Assembly (NCBI GenBank): GCA_022071955.1
Contig: JAJVIM010000027.1
Location: forward strand, 62,001-126,000
DNA: 64,000 nucleotides
Direction of reading: 5' to 3'
DNA from: Anaerolineae bacterium
GTDB taxonomy: Bacteria > Chloroflexota > Anaerolineae > 4572-78 > J111
The translations under genes were made by a program, and so were the position numbers. Positions 1 to 8,247 of this stretch are shown piece by piece. The notes beneath the pieces were generated by a model, which was not told the origin of the DNA, searched no databases, and was given only the letters and a program-made list of their open reading frames with translations. How positions within the stretch are numbered: the first letter of the stretch is position 1; each line of letters starts with the position of its first letter.

Positions 1-1221
1 AAAGCCAACGTATTTTTCGCCGCCGGCCGCCGGGGCTTCGGCAGCCATGCCTTCTTCGGGCACGGTCGGTTGGTCGTTGTCGAGTTCGGGGAAGCCGGCC
101 ACCGGTTCAGTCCAGAGTTTGCCGTCGAGGTAATCCTGCAGGTTATCCGGGCTGACCACTACCGACGGGGTCAAAATGATCTGCGGCACGTCTTCGCCGT
201 TCTTCAGTTTTTCCATCGTATCGACGACGGTCACGCCCATGCGGACGGGATCGACGCCGAGGGTGGCGGAGAACTTGCCCTCTTTGAGCAGGTCGAGGGT
301 GGGCTGATTACCGTCGATGCCGACGGCGAAGAAGTCCTGATTAATGACCAGCCCGAGTTGCTCGGCGGCCAGGGCCGCGCCGATGGCCATTTCGTCGGAG
401 TTGCCGTAAAACACATCGATGTCGGGGTCTTTTTGCAGGGCGATGGCGGCCACTTCCGAACCTTTGGTGCGCAGCCATTCAGCGGTCTGCTCGCCGGCAA
501 TCTCGACGTTGGGGCAATTTTTGGCCAGCCCGGCTTTGAAGCCGCCGGTGCGGCGATGGGAGAAGATGGAGTCGATGCCGAGCAGGATGAAGACTTTGCC
601 ATCGGTGTCGGCGGCGGACATGCCGTGCTTTTGGGCAATGAGTTCACAGGTGTAAGCGGCCAGTTTTTCCGCGCCGCCCCACTGGTCGTAGCCGATGTAG
701 GCAGCCACGTCGCCTTCCGAGAAGGGGGTGATGAAGTTGTGGGCCAGAATTGGCACACCTTTGGCGTTGGCCGATTTGACCGCGGTGATGGCCGAGTCGG
801 TACCGATGGGGTTGATAGAAATGTACTGCACGCCTTTTTCCAGCAGTTGCTCAACGGTGGTCACAAAGGCGGCAAAGTCGCCTTCGGAGGCGGGCGCTTG
901 CACGTCAATCTTCCAGCCGAGTTCTTCGGAGCGGGCGGTCGCGCCGTCAACCATCGCCACGTGGAAGGGGCTGGTCAGCGCCGGCGGCACAAAGCCCACA
1001 TACGTTTCGCCGGTGTCTGCGGCCGGAGCTTCCTCTTTGGGTTGCTCGGCGGGTTTGGCTTCTTCTTTGGGTTGTTCGGCGGGTTTGGCTTGTTCGGCGG
1101 GTTTGGCTTCTTCTTTGGCCGGTTCCGGCTGTGTTTGAGGGGCAGCGCCGCTACAGGCGGCCAGCAACAACAGCAGAACGGCTAAAAGCGCCAGAGTGAT
1201 ACTGCTTTGTTTTCTAAACAT
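1..1221 (-). CDS. Sugar ABC transporter substrate-binding lipoprotein, partial at left edge, probable tandem binding domains
   Basis: The reading frame is open from the ATG at 1221 to the window edge (407 codons, no stop). An AAAGGAGG ribosome site lies at 1231-1238. The N-terminus is a lipoprotein signal: a Leu-rich core (residues 10-20) and a lipobox ending in Cys23. A Pro/Ala/Glu/Lys linker follows (about 30-70), built from repeats of EEAKPAEQ. A periplasmic-binding-protein type I fold follows, beginning GETYVGF near residue 71 and covering about 300 residues; its later part includes AVGIDGNQPTLDLL, typical of ribose/xylose binding proteins. After a second acidic Pro/Ala linker the frame reads GGEKYVGF at the window edge, which copies the start of domain 1, so a second binding domain probably follows. 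It is the receptor for the permease and ATPase encoded upstream (1311-3940). The sugar is not identifiable. Confidence 0.85.
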   Translation of the reverse strand, partial: MFRKQSSITLALLAVLLLLLAACSGAAPQTQPEPAKEEAKPAEQAKPAEQPKEEAKPAEQPKEEAPAADTGETYVGFVPPALTSPFHVAMVDGATARSEELGWKIDVQAPASEGDFAAFVTTVEQLLEKGVQYISINPIGTDSAITAVKSANAKGVPILAHNFITPFSEGDVAAYIGYDQWGGAEKLAAYTCELIAQKHGMSAADTDGKVFILLGIDSIFSHRRTGGFKAGLAKNCPNVEIAGEQTAEWLRTKGSEVAAIALQKDPDIDVFYGNSDEMAIGAALAAEQLGLVINQDFFAVGIDGNQPTLDLLKEGKFSATLGVDPVRMGVTVVDTMEKLKNGEDVPQIILTPSVVVSPDNLQDYLDGKLWTEPVAGFPELDNDQPTVPEEGMAAEAPAAGGEKYVGF

Positions 1222-1310
1222 CCTACATTCCTCCTTTGGAAATAAATGGGTTGGGGCTCGATCATGCCCGGTTTTTATTGTTGCTCCGGCGTTGCGGCCG
1301 GTTGATCGCG

Positions 1311-2369
1311 TTAAGTGGAACTTTTGCTAAATATCGAAAAGCGCAGCCACGGGATTTCGCCGCGGCGGATCACGTCGATGGCCACAGCCAGCACAATAAT
1401 GAAGCCAATCACAATTTCCTTGGCGTTGGAAGGCACGTCCATGTAAACCAGGCCGGCGTCAACCACCCGGATGATAAACACGCCCACCAGCGTGCCCCAG
1501 ATGCCGCCCACCCCGCCAGACAGCGCCGTGCCGCCGATGACCACCGCCGCCACAGAGATGAGCGTCATATTGGTGCCGTTTTGGTACGCGCCGGATTGCA
1601 GCCGGCCCATCACCAAAATCCCGCCGATAGCCGCCAAAAAACCGCTGATGCCGTAAATGAAAGTCAGCACCAGATCAACGTTAATGCCCGACAGCCGGGC
1701 GGCGGTTTCGTTGCCGCCGATGGCGTAGGTGTAGCGGCCCAGTTTGGTGTGCTTCAACACAAACCAGACAATACCGTAAATAATCAGGGCGATGATTAAC
1801 GGCATCGGCACCCGCACTGAACCAACATTGATCACCCCGGTGAGAAAGGAAAGGAAGGCATCTTTTTGAATGTTGATGCCCGCCCCGCGAGTGGCCACCA
1901 GCGCCACCCCCAGCAAAATACTGCGAAAGCCCAGCGTCACAATCAGCGGGTTCATTTTTATGCGGGTGATGAGCACCCCCTGAAACAGGCCGATGAGCAT
2001 CCCCGCCGCCAGCGCAATCGGAATGGCAAAGTAGGAGGGCATGCCAAAGGCAATTTGCCCGCCGGCCACGTTGGTGCCGGCAATCAAAATGGCGGCCAGC
2101 ACCCCGGAAAACGAAACCATCGCCTCCACCGACAGATCGATGCCGGCGGTGAGGATAACAAAGGTTTGCCCGGCAGCCACAACGCCAATAGCCGCCGCTT
2201 CAAGCCCAATCAGCATCAGGCTGGTAGGCGTGCGAAACGCCGGCGCAGCGATATACAGCGCCACCACCATAAACAGGAGCACAATCAGCGGCCCGGTATC
2301 GGCAAGAAATTTTCTAATAACTCCACCCACGGTATACGCGGGGCGTTTGGCCTCAAGTATGTCGCTCAT
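1311..2369 (-). CDS. Sugar ABC transporter permease, RbsC/XylH type
   Basis: The 352-residue polytopic protein has about nine to ten hydrophobic segments. It contains the hallmark stretches of the branched-chain/ribose permease family (BPD_transp_2), for example ILTAGIDLSVEAMVSFSG near residue 90 and GGTALSGGVGGIWGT near 280. It forms the inner-membrane channel for the sugar delivered by the downstream binding protein. The start ATG overlaps the stop of the upstream ATPase gene (2366-2369, ATGA), so translation is probably coupled. The gene order ATPase-permease-binding protein on one strand indicates a single operon. The length is slightly above E. coli RbsC (321 residues). The substrate is unknown; a pentose or a related sugar is the family expectation. 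Confidence 0.92.
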   Translation of the reverse strand: MSDILEAKRPAYTVGGVIRKFLADTGPLIVLLFMVVALYIAAPAFRTPTSLMLIGLEAAAIGVVAAGQTFVILTAGIDLSVEAMVSFSGVLAAILIAGTNVAGGQIAFGMPSYFAIPIALAAGMLIGLFQGVLITRIKMNPLIVTLGFRSILLGVALVATRGAGINIQKDAFLSFLTGVINVGSVRVPMPLIIALIIYGIVWFVLKHTKLGRYTYAIGGNETAARLSGINVDLVLTFIYGISGFLAAIGGILVMGRLQSGAYQNGTNMTLISVAAVVIGGTALSGGVGGIWGTLVGVFIIRVVDAGLVYMDVPSNAKEIVIGFIIVLAVAIDVIRRGEIPWLRFSIFSKSST

Positions 2370-3940
2370 TGGCTGTCTCCATTTATTCTGTTTGATGCCG
2401 GCTTGTCGGAGCCGGTGGCAAATTCCATAATTTTTTCTTCGGTGGCTTCGGCGCGGCTCAAAAAGCCGCCAATTGTGCCGTTGTGGATGACCATTATCCG
2501 GTCGCTCATACCCAAAATTTCCGGCAATTCAGAGCTGATCATCAAAATGGCCACTCCCTGCTCGGTGAGTTGGTTGATCATTTTGTAGATTTCCACCTTG
2601 GCCCCTACGTCAACGCCGCGGGTCGGTTCGTCAAAGATCAGCACTTTGGGTTCGGTGGCCATCCATTTGCTCAAAACCACTTTCTGCTGGTTGCCGCCAG
2701 ACAGGTTGATGGCCAACTGGGTATCGTTGGCCACTTTAATGCCCATATTGTCAATGTAATACTTGGCCAGTTGGGCTTCCTTGGGTTGGCTGGTTACAAA
2801 CGATTTGGTCAGCCGTTTAAGGATAGACATGGTGATGTTTTCACGGACGGGCATTTGCAAAAACAACCCCTGCTGTTTGCGGTCTTCAGTTAACAGGGCG
2901 ATGCCGTTGTTGATCGCATCGCGGGGGGAGTTGACGGTAACTTTTTTGCCTTCAACAAAAATCGCGCCGCTGTCGATGGGGTCGGCCCCAAAAATGGCCC
3001 GGGCCAGTTCGGTGCGGCCGGCGCCCACCAACCCGGAAATGCCCAGCACTTCACCGGCGTACGCCGAAAAATTGATATCGCGCAGGGTTTTGCCCCGATT
3101 CAAGCCCTCAATTCGGAACATTTCTTTGCCGCGCGGCACCTGCTCTTTGGGGAACTGCTCAGACAGGTCGCGGCCGACCATCAATTTGATGAGTTTATCG
3201 ACATTGAGATCAGCCGTCGGCTGGGTAGAAATATGCCGCCCATCGCGCAGCACGGTAGTCCGGTCACTCACTTCAAAAACTTCATCCAGGTGATGGCTGA
3301 TGTAAATAACGGCCACCCCGTTGGATTGCAGTTCTTTGATAATGGCAAACAGTTCGTGGATTTCGCGGATGCTGAGCGCCGAGGTTGGCTCATCCATAAT
3401 AATGAGGTCTGCTTTGTGGTGCAGGGCTTTGGCCACTTCAACCATTTGCTGGCGGCCAACGCCCAGTTTGCCGAGCGTCATCCGCGGGTCAATATCCAGG
3501 TGCAGTTTGGCCAGCAGGGCGCGGGCCTGGCGGTGCATTTCTTTCCAGTTGAGCAAGCCGCTGCTCTTGGTGATTTCGTTACCCAGAAAAATATTCTCGG
3601 TGACGGAAAGCTGGGGCACCTGGTTGAGTTCCTGATAAATGGTAGCAATCCCGGCATTTTGCGCCTGGCGGGTGTTGGTAAAATGCACCGGCTTTCCTTT
3701 AAAGATGATCTCGCCGTGGTCGCTGGTGTACACCCCGGACAGAATTTTCATCAGCGTTGATTTGCCGGCTCCATTTTCGCCCACCAGCGCCAATACCTCG
3801 CCGGGGGACACGGTCAGGTTCACCTCAGATAAGGCCAGCACGCCGGGAAATCGCTTGGTAATGGAACGCATTTCCAGGAGCGGTTGCATTTCTTCTTTGT
3901 GTTCAGCGTCGTTACTGTTTTTTTGGTCAGCCATGATCAA
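2366..3940 (-). CDS. Sugar ABC transporter ATP-binding protein, RbsA/MglA type with two ATPase domains
   Basis: The 524-residue protein has two ABC ATPase domains. Domain 1 (about 25-255) carries the Walker A motif GENGAGKST, a degenerate signature LGVGRQQMVEVAKAL and Walker B LIIMDEPTSAL. Domain 2 (about 265-510) lacks a good Walker A (SGLVGAGRTEL) but has a canonical signature LSGGNQQKVVLSKW and Walker B LIFDEPTRGVDV. This asymmetric pattern is normal for the RbsA/MglA/XylG family. It energises sugar import with the permease at 1311-2369. There is no strong Shine-Dalgarno upstream; two ATG codons (3940 and 3934) are possible starts. The gene is first in the operon, behind the large operator palindrome at 4027-4064. 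Confidence 0.93.
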   Translation of the reverse strand: MIMADQKNSNDAEHKEEMQPLLEMRSITKRFPGVLALSEVNLTVSPGEVLALVGENGAGKSTLMKILSGVYTSDHGEIIFKGKPVHFTNTRQAQNAGIATIYQELNQVPQLSVTENIFLGNEITKSSGLLNWKEMHRQARALLAKLHLDIDPRMTLGKLGVGRQQMVEVAKALHHKADLIIMDEPTSALSIREIHELFAIIKELQSNGVAVIYISHHLDEVFEVSDRTTVLRDGRHISTQPTADLNVDKLIKLMVGRDLSEQFPKEQVPRGKEMFRIEGLNRGKTLRDINFSAYAGEVLGISGLVGAGRTELARAIFGADPIDSGAIFVEGKKVTVNSPRDAINNGIALLTEDRKQQGLFLQMPVRENITMSILKRLTKSFVTSQPKEAQLAKYYIDNMGIKVANDTQLAINLSGGNQQKVVLSKWMATEPKVLIFDEPTRGVDVGAKVEIYKMINQLTEQGVAILMISSELPEILGMSDRIMVIHNGTIGGFLSRAEATEEKIMEFATGSDKPASNRINGDSQ

Positions 3941-4026
3941 TTACCAATTAATTTTTTAGGTGAAACTGCAAAAGAGAGTGTGACAGAGGGGGTTCTTGTT
4001 GGGCCAAGAATTTACTTATAACATTA

Positions 4027-4064
4027 TGTTATCGTTCCCGTTATCGATAACGGGAACGATAACA
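4027..4064. promoter_or_regulatory. 38-bp perfect palindromic operator, LacI-family type
   Basis: A perfect 38-bp palindrome is centred on GTTATCGATAAC (4040-4051), flanked on each side by a further half-site (GTTATCG at 4028-4034 and CGATAAC at 4057-4063). The same 12-mer core occurs before the LacI-family gene (5231-5242), so it is most likely that protein's binding site. It lies 86 bp upstream of the ATPase start codon and should control the sugar operon. The extra half-sites, 12 bp from the core, suggest cooperative or multi-dimer binding. Confidence 0.8.
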
Positions 4065-4091
4065 GTTTAACCCAGTTCAGTTATTTAGGCA

Positions 4092-4128
4092 AATGACAAA
4101 TGTCATTATTTGGGGATGACAATTGTCA
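4092..4128. promoter_or_regulatory. Pair of TGACA-N2-TGTCA palindromes
   Basis: Two near-identical dyads, TGACAAATGTCA (4094-4105) and TGACAATTGTCA (4117-4128), lie 23 bp apart, about two helical turns. They are in the same gap upstream of the sugar operon as the GTTATCGATAAC operator but have a different sequence. They look like binding sites of a second, unidentified regulator. No protein in the window can be assigned to them. Confidence 0.5.
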
Positions 4129-4169
4129 CCCCGGCGTAGTGTGGAAAAACAGGTGGTGGTTTGGCGTGG

Positions 4170-5201
4170 TTAAGGGGTAGTGCTGGCGCGGATAATCAGT
4201 TCTGGAGTAACCCAGGTGGTCATGCCGGTCAACTCCGACGGCTGTTCCTGTTCAATAATTTGCACAATTTTTTGAACTGCCTGCGACCCAAGGTCGCGGA
4301 GGTTGTGTTTAACCGTAGTCAGCGGCGGCCAGTAAAATTCAGACTCGGGCCGGTTGTCAAAGCCGGCCACGGCTAAATCCTGCGGCACACGGATACCGGT
4401 TTTGCAGGCCAATTGCAGCACGCCCAGCGCCATCTGGTCGTTGGCCACAAACACGGCATCCATAGCTGGATATTGCTGGCGAAGTTGTTGAAACGCCTGC
4501 TGGCCACCGGCGGCATCCCAATCTCCTTCGGCCCAGTGCGTTGCATCGGGGGGCAGCCCGGCCGCAGTCAAAGCAGTTTCCCAGCCAGCTTTGCGCTGCT
4601 GCGCTTCCCACCAGGTGAGGGGGCCGGTAATGTGGCCAATCCGCCGGTAACCGCGCTCCAGCAAATGCTCAACAACCATCTGCGCTCCCAAGTGGTTGTT
4701 CACCGATACGGTGGTTAAACCGGCGTAGGGCTGCATTGTTAAAAAAACAATGGGCACAGACAAATGCGGGTAGCTGTCGCGCAGCCAGGCGTGGTTGTTA
4801 CCAACTTCGGCCACGGCCCAAATTACGCCATCAACCTGGCTGGCCAGCAGCGCGTTGGTAATGGGTTCAACGTTATCCAGATCAAAGCGGGGGAGTTCTT
4901 TGAGCAGCAGCGAATAGCCCATCGCTTCGGCCTGATCGGCAATGCCGTTGAGCGTGCGAGATGGTCCCCAATAACCCAATCCGGCGGTTACCACGCCCAG
5001 GGTGTGGCTTCGCTGGCGAATCAAACTGCGGGCCAGGGCGCTGGGGCGATAGTCTAGCTGGTTAATCACGGCCAGCACGTGCTGCCGGGTACTTTCGGCC
5101 ACATCGGGCCGGTTGTTGATCACCCGCGACACCGTTTGGGTGGAGACTCCCGCTTCCTGGGCAACTATTTTGATGTTAACGCGTTTTTTGGGGCTGGGCA
5201 T
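4170..5201 (-). CDS. LacI-family transcriptional regulator
   Basis: The 343-residue protein has an N-terminal LacI helix-turn-helix (residues 6-28, IKIVAQEAGVSTQTVSRVIN), the hinge helix region around YRPSALARSL, and a periplasmic-binding-like effector domain from about residue 65 (HTLGVVTAGLGYWGP). It lies upstream of and in the same direction as the sugar ABC operon. A GTTATCGATAAC operator sits 29 bp before its start codon and a larger copy sits before the ABC operon. This arrangement indicates autoregulation and local control of sugar uptake, normally relieved by the transported sugar. The inducer is not identifiable. The ribosome site is weak (AGGT about 10 nt upstream). Confidence 0.93.
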   Translation of the reverse strand: MPSPKKRVNIKIVAQEAGVSTQTVSRVINNRPDVAESTRQHVLAVINQLDYRPSALARSLIRQRSHTLGVVTAGLGYWGPSRTLNGIADQAEAMGYSLLLKELPRFDLDNVEPITNALLASQVDGVIWAVAEVGNNHAWLRDSYPHLSVPIVFLTMQPYAGLTTVSVNNHLGAQMVVEHLLERGYRRIGHITGPLTWWEAQQRKAGWETALTAAGLPPDATHWAEGDWDAAGGQQAFQQLRQQYPAMDAVFVANDQMALGVLQLACKTGIRVPQDLAVAGFDNRPESEFYWPPLTTVKHNLRDLGSQAVQKIVQIIEQEQPSELTGMTTWVTPELIIRASTTP

Positions 5202-5229
5202 ATCGGGCTGACCTGCTCGCTGTTCAAAT

Positions 5230-5243
5230 TGTTATCGATAACA
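5230..5243. promoter_or_regulatory. LacI-type operator upstream of the regulator gene
   Basis: TGTTATCGATAACA is a perfect 14-bp palindrome 28 bp before the LacI-family start codon. It shares its core with the centre of the 38-bp palindrome at 4027-4064. It is placed for autorepression. Confidence 0.78.
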
Positions 5244-5570
5244 TACTATCACGCCAGCAGACTGATGTCAATTTCAATCTGGCGGCAAATGCAACTCGGC
5301 CAGCGGGTTGGCCGGCAACCAGTATTGCGTTGATTTTGGCTCGCGCAAAATATGGTTATGTCTATTGCAATTTATGACGAGGTTTGGTACAATGGGGTTG
5401 TCTAATTCCCCTGTTTATGCAAAGCGCCAATTTGCTTTGTGCTTTGACAAACCTGCCACCTTGTTTTTGTGATCAACCGGCACATTTTGGCTTTTTTGAC
5501 AGCTTCAAGGTTGAGCAGATAAACGTTTACGCTGTATTTCTAAATTAAATTCCTTATTAAGGTTCAGAAA
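5244..5570 (+). promoter_or_regulatory. Intergenic region with the xerD promoter
   Basis: No gene is visible here. A sigma70-type promoter reads TTGCAA (5365-5370), a 17-bp spacer, then TACAAT (5388-5393), predicting transcription from about 5400 toward xerD. That leaves a leader of about 170 nt. The leader has AT-rich and partly self-complementary stretches around GCAAAGC/GCTTTG (5419-5447) but no recognisable riboswitch. Confidence 0.6.
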
Positions 5571-6458
5571 ATGAAAGATAATATTCAAGATTTTCTGCGA
5601 TTTTTGGAAGTTGACAAAAAGTATGCCGAAAATACAATTGCTGCCTACCAAAATGACCTCACCCAGTTTCGGCAAAATATTCGGCAAAGCCAGGATGGCG
5701 AAGAAATTGAGGATTGGAACGATATTTCTCGCAACGATATTAATGAGTACATCGAATATCTCAAAAACAGCGGTTATACGTCGTCAACCGTGGCGCGCAA
5801 AGTAGCCGCTATCAAATCCTTCTTTCATTTTCTGCTGGCCGAAGGCGAGTTAAAAGACGATCCGACTTTTACCCTGGACTCGCCCAAAGTGAAAAAGCGG
5901 CTGCCCAAAGCTATTTCTCCGGCCGAAATTGACAAGATACTGCGGGCGCCCGCCGATGAAATCGGCCCCAAAGCCCAGCGAGACCTGGCCTTGCTGGAAA
6001 TGCTGTATGCGTCGGGGATGCGCGTTACCGAGCTGGTTTCACTCAATGTTTCTGATATTACGTTTGATCCTAATAACCCCAAAAACGCTACGGTGCGGGT
6101 AAAAGGTAAGCGCGCCAGTAAAGAACGGGTTATCCCCATCAGCGGTGGTGTGGTTAGTACTTTGCAGCTTTATATTAAACAGGCCCGCGAACAGTTAATC
6201 CACGACCCCAAAGAAGATGCCGTATTTTTGAACAATCGCGGCCAGCGACTCACTCGCCAGGGACTGTGGTTGATCATCAAGCATTATGTCGAAGTGGTCG
6301 GTATTTCCTCGCAGGTTACGCCCCATACCTTGCGGCACTCGTTTGCGGCTCACAAACTGAGTCAGGGTAAATCGTTGCAGGATATTCAAAAATTGCTGGG
6401 CCACGCTAATATTTCTACTACCCAGGTATACGCCCATCTTGGCCGGGACTCTGACTAG
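5571..6458 (+). CDS. xerD: Site-specific tyrosine recombinase, XerC/XerD family
   Basis: The 295-residue length is typical of Xer proteins. The N-terminal SAM-like core-binding domain covers about 1-90. The catalytic domain has all the expected residues: Arg151 (SGMRVTEL), Lys180 in the beta-hairpin (VKGKRASKERVIPI), the HxxR pair His252/Arg255 (TPHTLRHS), His278 (LLGHANISTTQ) and the nucleophile Tyr287 (VYAHL). Its family role is to resolve chromosome dimers at dif, and single-Xer systems are also known. I cannot separate XerC, XerD or XerA from sequence alone. An AAGG ribosome site lies a few nt before the ATG. A hairpin terminator follows at 6504. Confidence 0.92.
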   Translation: MKDNIQDFLRFLEVDKKYAENTIAAYQNDLTQFRQNIRQSQDGEEIEDWNDISRNDINEYIEYLKNSGYTSSTVARKVAAIKSFFHFLLAEGELKDDPTFTLDSPKVKKRLPKAISPAEIDKILRAPADEIGPKAQRDLALLEMLYASGMRVTELVSLNVSDITFDPNNPKNATVRVKGKRASKERVIPISGGVVSTLQLYIKQAREQLIHDPKEDAVFLNNRGQRLTRQGLWLIIKHYVEVVGISSQVTPHTLRHSFAAHKLSQGKSLQDIQKLLGHANISTTQVYAHLGRDSD

Positions 6459-6503
6459 TTTTTGGCTGGGTTACGGTCAACGGGTTGCACATAACCCTTA
6501 TTG

Positions 6504-6530
6504 GATGCAGAGATTCTCTGCATCTTTTAT
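6504..6530 (+). terminator. Intrinsic terminator after xerD
   Basis: GATGCAGAG (6504-6512), a 3-nt loop ATT, CTCTGCATC (6516-6524) and then a T-rich run form a compact 9-bp-stem terminator. It also shows that the in-frame TTG at 6501 is not the start of the next gene. Confidence 0.75.
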
Positions 6531-6563
6531 TTTGTGATCAAACTTTTAAGGAGAGGTTATCAA

Positions 6564-7415
6564 TTGGCTTCCAAAGATATCTATTCCGTTGAAGAGTACC
6601 GGCAGGCGGCAGATTTTATCCAGTCCAAAACCGGCCACCGGCCCGAAATTGCGCTGGTGTTAGGCTCCGGCCTCAGCGCCCTGGCCGAAGAAATTGAAAA
6701 TGCGGATTTTATCAACTATCGGGATATTCCCCACTTCCCATTTTCAAGTGTGGTGGGCCACGCCGGCCGGCTGGTGATTGGCCAATTGGCCGGCAAAACC
6801 GTGCTGGTGATGCAGGGCCGAACTCATTTTTACGAAGGCTACACTATTCAGCATATCACCTTTCCCATTCGGGTGATGCGGTTGTTGGGCGTAAAATTGC
6901 TGCTGCTTACCAACGCTGCCGGCGGAGTCAACCCCAATTTTCAGGCCGGCAACCTGATGCTGATCACCGATCACCTCAATTTTGTGGGTATGGCCGGCCA
7001 AAATCCGCTGCGCGGCCCCAATCTTGATGACTTTGGACCGCGTTTTCCAAGTATGACCCAACCCTACAATCTCGAGCTGATCAACCTGGCCCGCCAGGTT
7101 GCCGCCGAGCACAACCTCACTCTGCGCGAGGGCGTGTACGCGTTTGTGGCCGGGCCATCGTTTGAAACCCCGGCCGAAATCCGCTATCTGCACACCGTTG
7201 GCGCAGACGCGGTGGGGATGTCTACCGTGCCGGAAGTGGTGGTGGCCAACCACTGCGGGTTGAAAGTGCTGGGCATCAGCAGTATTACCAACGTGGCCGT
7301 ACATCAGTTTGGCTCCGGTAAAGAAACCACCCACGAAGAGGTGCTGGAAACCGGCAAAATTATTGTGCCGCAGTTGATCACGCTGCTAAAAGGGCTGCTC
7401 CAGCGGATGAATTAA
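6564..7415 (+). CDS. punA: Purine nucleoside phosphorylase, type I trimeric family
   Basis: The 283-residue protein cleaves purine (deoxy)nucleosides with phosphate to give base and (deoxy)ribose-1-phosphate. Signature stretches are LVLGSGLSALAEE near the N-terminus, VVGHAGRLVIGQL, MQGRTHFYEGY, LLTNAAGGVN, and VAGPSFETPAEIR with the base-contacting Glu. The later NVA segment carries the Asn expected for 6-oxopurine specificity (inosine/guanosine). I chose the TTG at 6564 because AAGGAGAGG (6548-6556) lies 7 nt upstream, whereas the longer in-frame start at 6501 falls inside the xerD terminator. The protein belongs to the purine salvage pathway in the cytoplasm. Confidence 0.92.
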   Translation: MASKDIYSVEEYRQAADFIQSKTGHRPEIALVLGSGLSALAEEIENADFINYRDIPHFPFSSVVGHAGRLVIGQLAGKTVLVMQGRTHFYEGYTIQHITFPIRVMRLLGVKLLLLTNAAGGVNPNFQAGNLMLITDHLNFVGMAGQNPLRGPNLDDFGPRFPSMTQPYNLELINLARQVAAEHNLTLREGVYAFVAGPSFETPAEIRYLHTVGADAVGMSTVPEVVVANHCGLKVLGISSITNVAVHQFGSGKETTHEEVLETGKIIVPQLITLLKGLLQRMN

Positions 7416-7505
7416 GGCTTTTGAGGAATTTGCTTCTATTACCCCCTATTTGTATACTCTACTAGTTCTGAACTACCTTTCGTAAACTAGAATGCGAAGC
7501 TTCTG

Positions 7506-8246
7506 ATGCTAGAATTTCTCAGGCCAATTGTTATTTTTGACACCTGGCTTTACATTATTTTGGGGTTCATTGCCCTGTTTTTTTTGCGGATAATGTGGCT
7601 GGCCCGCCGCGACCGCGTCCGCTCAATTTTTTCACTAGAACGAGAAAGCGCCAGTGTCCGCATGACGCGGGCTTTTGCCGGCTTTGCCATTGTGTTGGTG
7701 ATGATGCTGGGCGTTTATTATCTCAGCTTAATTACGCCAACCATTGTCCCGCCGCCGCCCGACACGCCCACCCCCACCCCGATTATCGCTCTGCCGCCCA
7801 CGCCCACGCCGCCGCCGCTGCTGCCCACACCTACCCCCACCAGCACGCCGGCCCCGGTTGTCGCCCCTACGCCGGCCTTTGTTGATTTGCCAACGCCGAC
7901 CGCGCCGCCGCCAACGCCGGATTTTTCGCAGGGCGCCGCGCCCAATTGCCCCAATCCGCTGGCCCGGATTACCCAACCCGGCGATGGAGCGATGGTTGCC
8001 GGGCTGGTGCAGATTGACGGTGCGGCCGCTACCGATAATTTTGACTACTACAAATTTGAATTTCAGGACCCCGGTACCGGCGAATGGGTGTTTGTGTCCC
8101 GGTTTGACAACCCGGTCCAAAATGGCGTGCTCGGCGGCTGGAACAGCGACACCGTGCCGCCCGGTGAGTACGGTTTCCGGTTGGTGGTGGTGGATAAAAT
8201 TGGCAATTATCCCGAACCGTGCGCGATTCGGCTAAAGGTTCAATAA
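7506..8246 (+). CDS. Membrane protein with Pro-Thr linker and C-terminal beta domain, function unknown
   Basis: The 246-residue protein is not recognised as a named family. Two transmembrane segments (about 10-33 and 55-78) flank a short basic loop. A roughly 65-residue linker of PTPTP/PPTP repeats (about 80-145) follows. The C-terminal domain (about 150-246) has two Cys and reads like an Ig/PKD-type extracellular beta fold (ARITQPGDGAMVAGLVQIDG, then YYKFEFQDPGTGEWVF). The topology suggests that the C-terminal domain is outside the membrane. The stop is 1 nt before the ATG of the DprA-like gene, so the two are likely co-transcribed. PT-rich linkers of this kind are common in secreted Chloroflexota proteins. 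Confidence 0.7.
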   Translation: MLEFLRPIVIFDTWLYIILGFIALFFLRIMWLARRDRVRSIFSLERESASVRMTRAFAGFAIVLVMMLGVYYLSLITPTIVPPPPDTPTPTPIIALPPTPTPPPLLPTPTPTSTPAPVVAPTPAFVDLPTPTAPPPTPDFSQGAAPNCPNPLARITQPGDGAMVAGLVQIDGAAATDNFDYYKFEFQDPGTGEWVFVSRFDNPVQNGVLGGWNSDTVPPGEYGFRLVVVDKIGNYPEPCAIRLKVQ

Positions 8247-8247
8247 G

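Noticed and set aside
70..1185. A long plus-strand open frame opposite the sugar-binding protein
   Set aside because: Its translation is low-complexity Gly/Phe-rich and it is the shadow of the lipoprotein gene, which has a signal peptide, ribosome site and family motifs.
6501..6563. Upstream TTG start for the purine nucleoside phosphorylase
   Set aside because: It lies inside the xerD terminator hairpin and lacks a ribosome site; TTG 6564 has AAGGAGAGG 7 nt before it.
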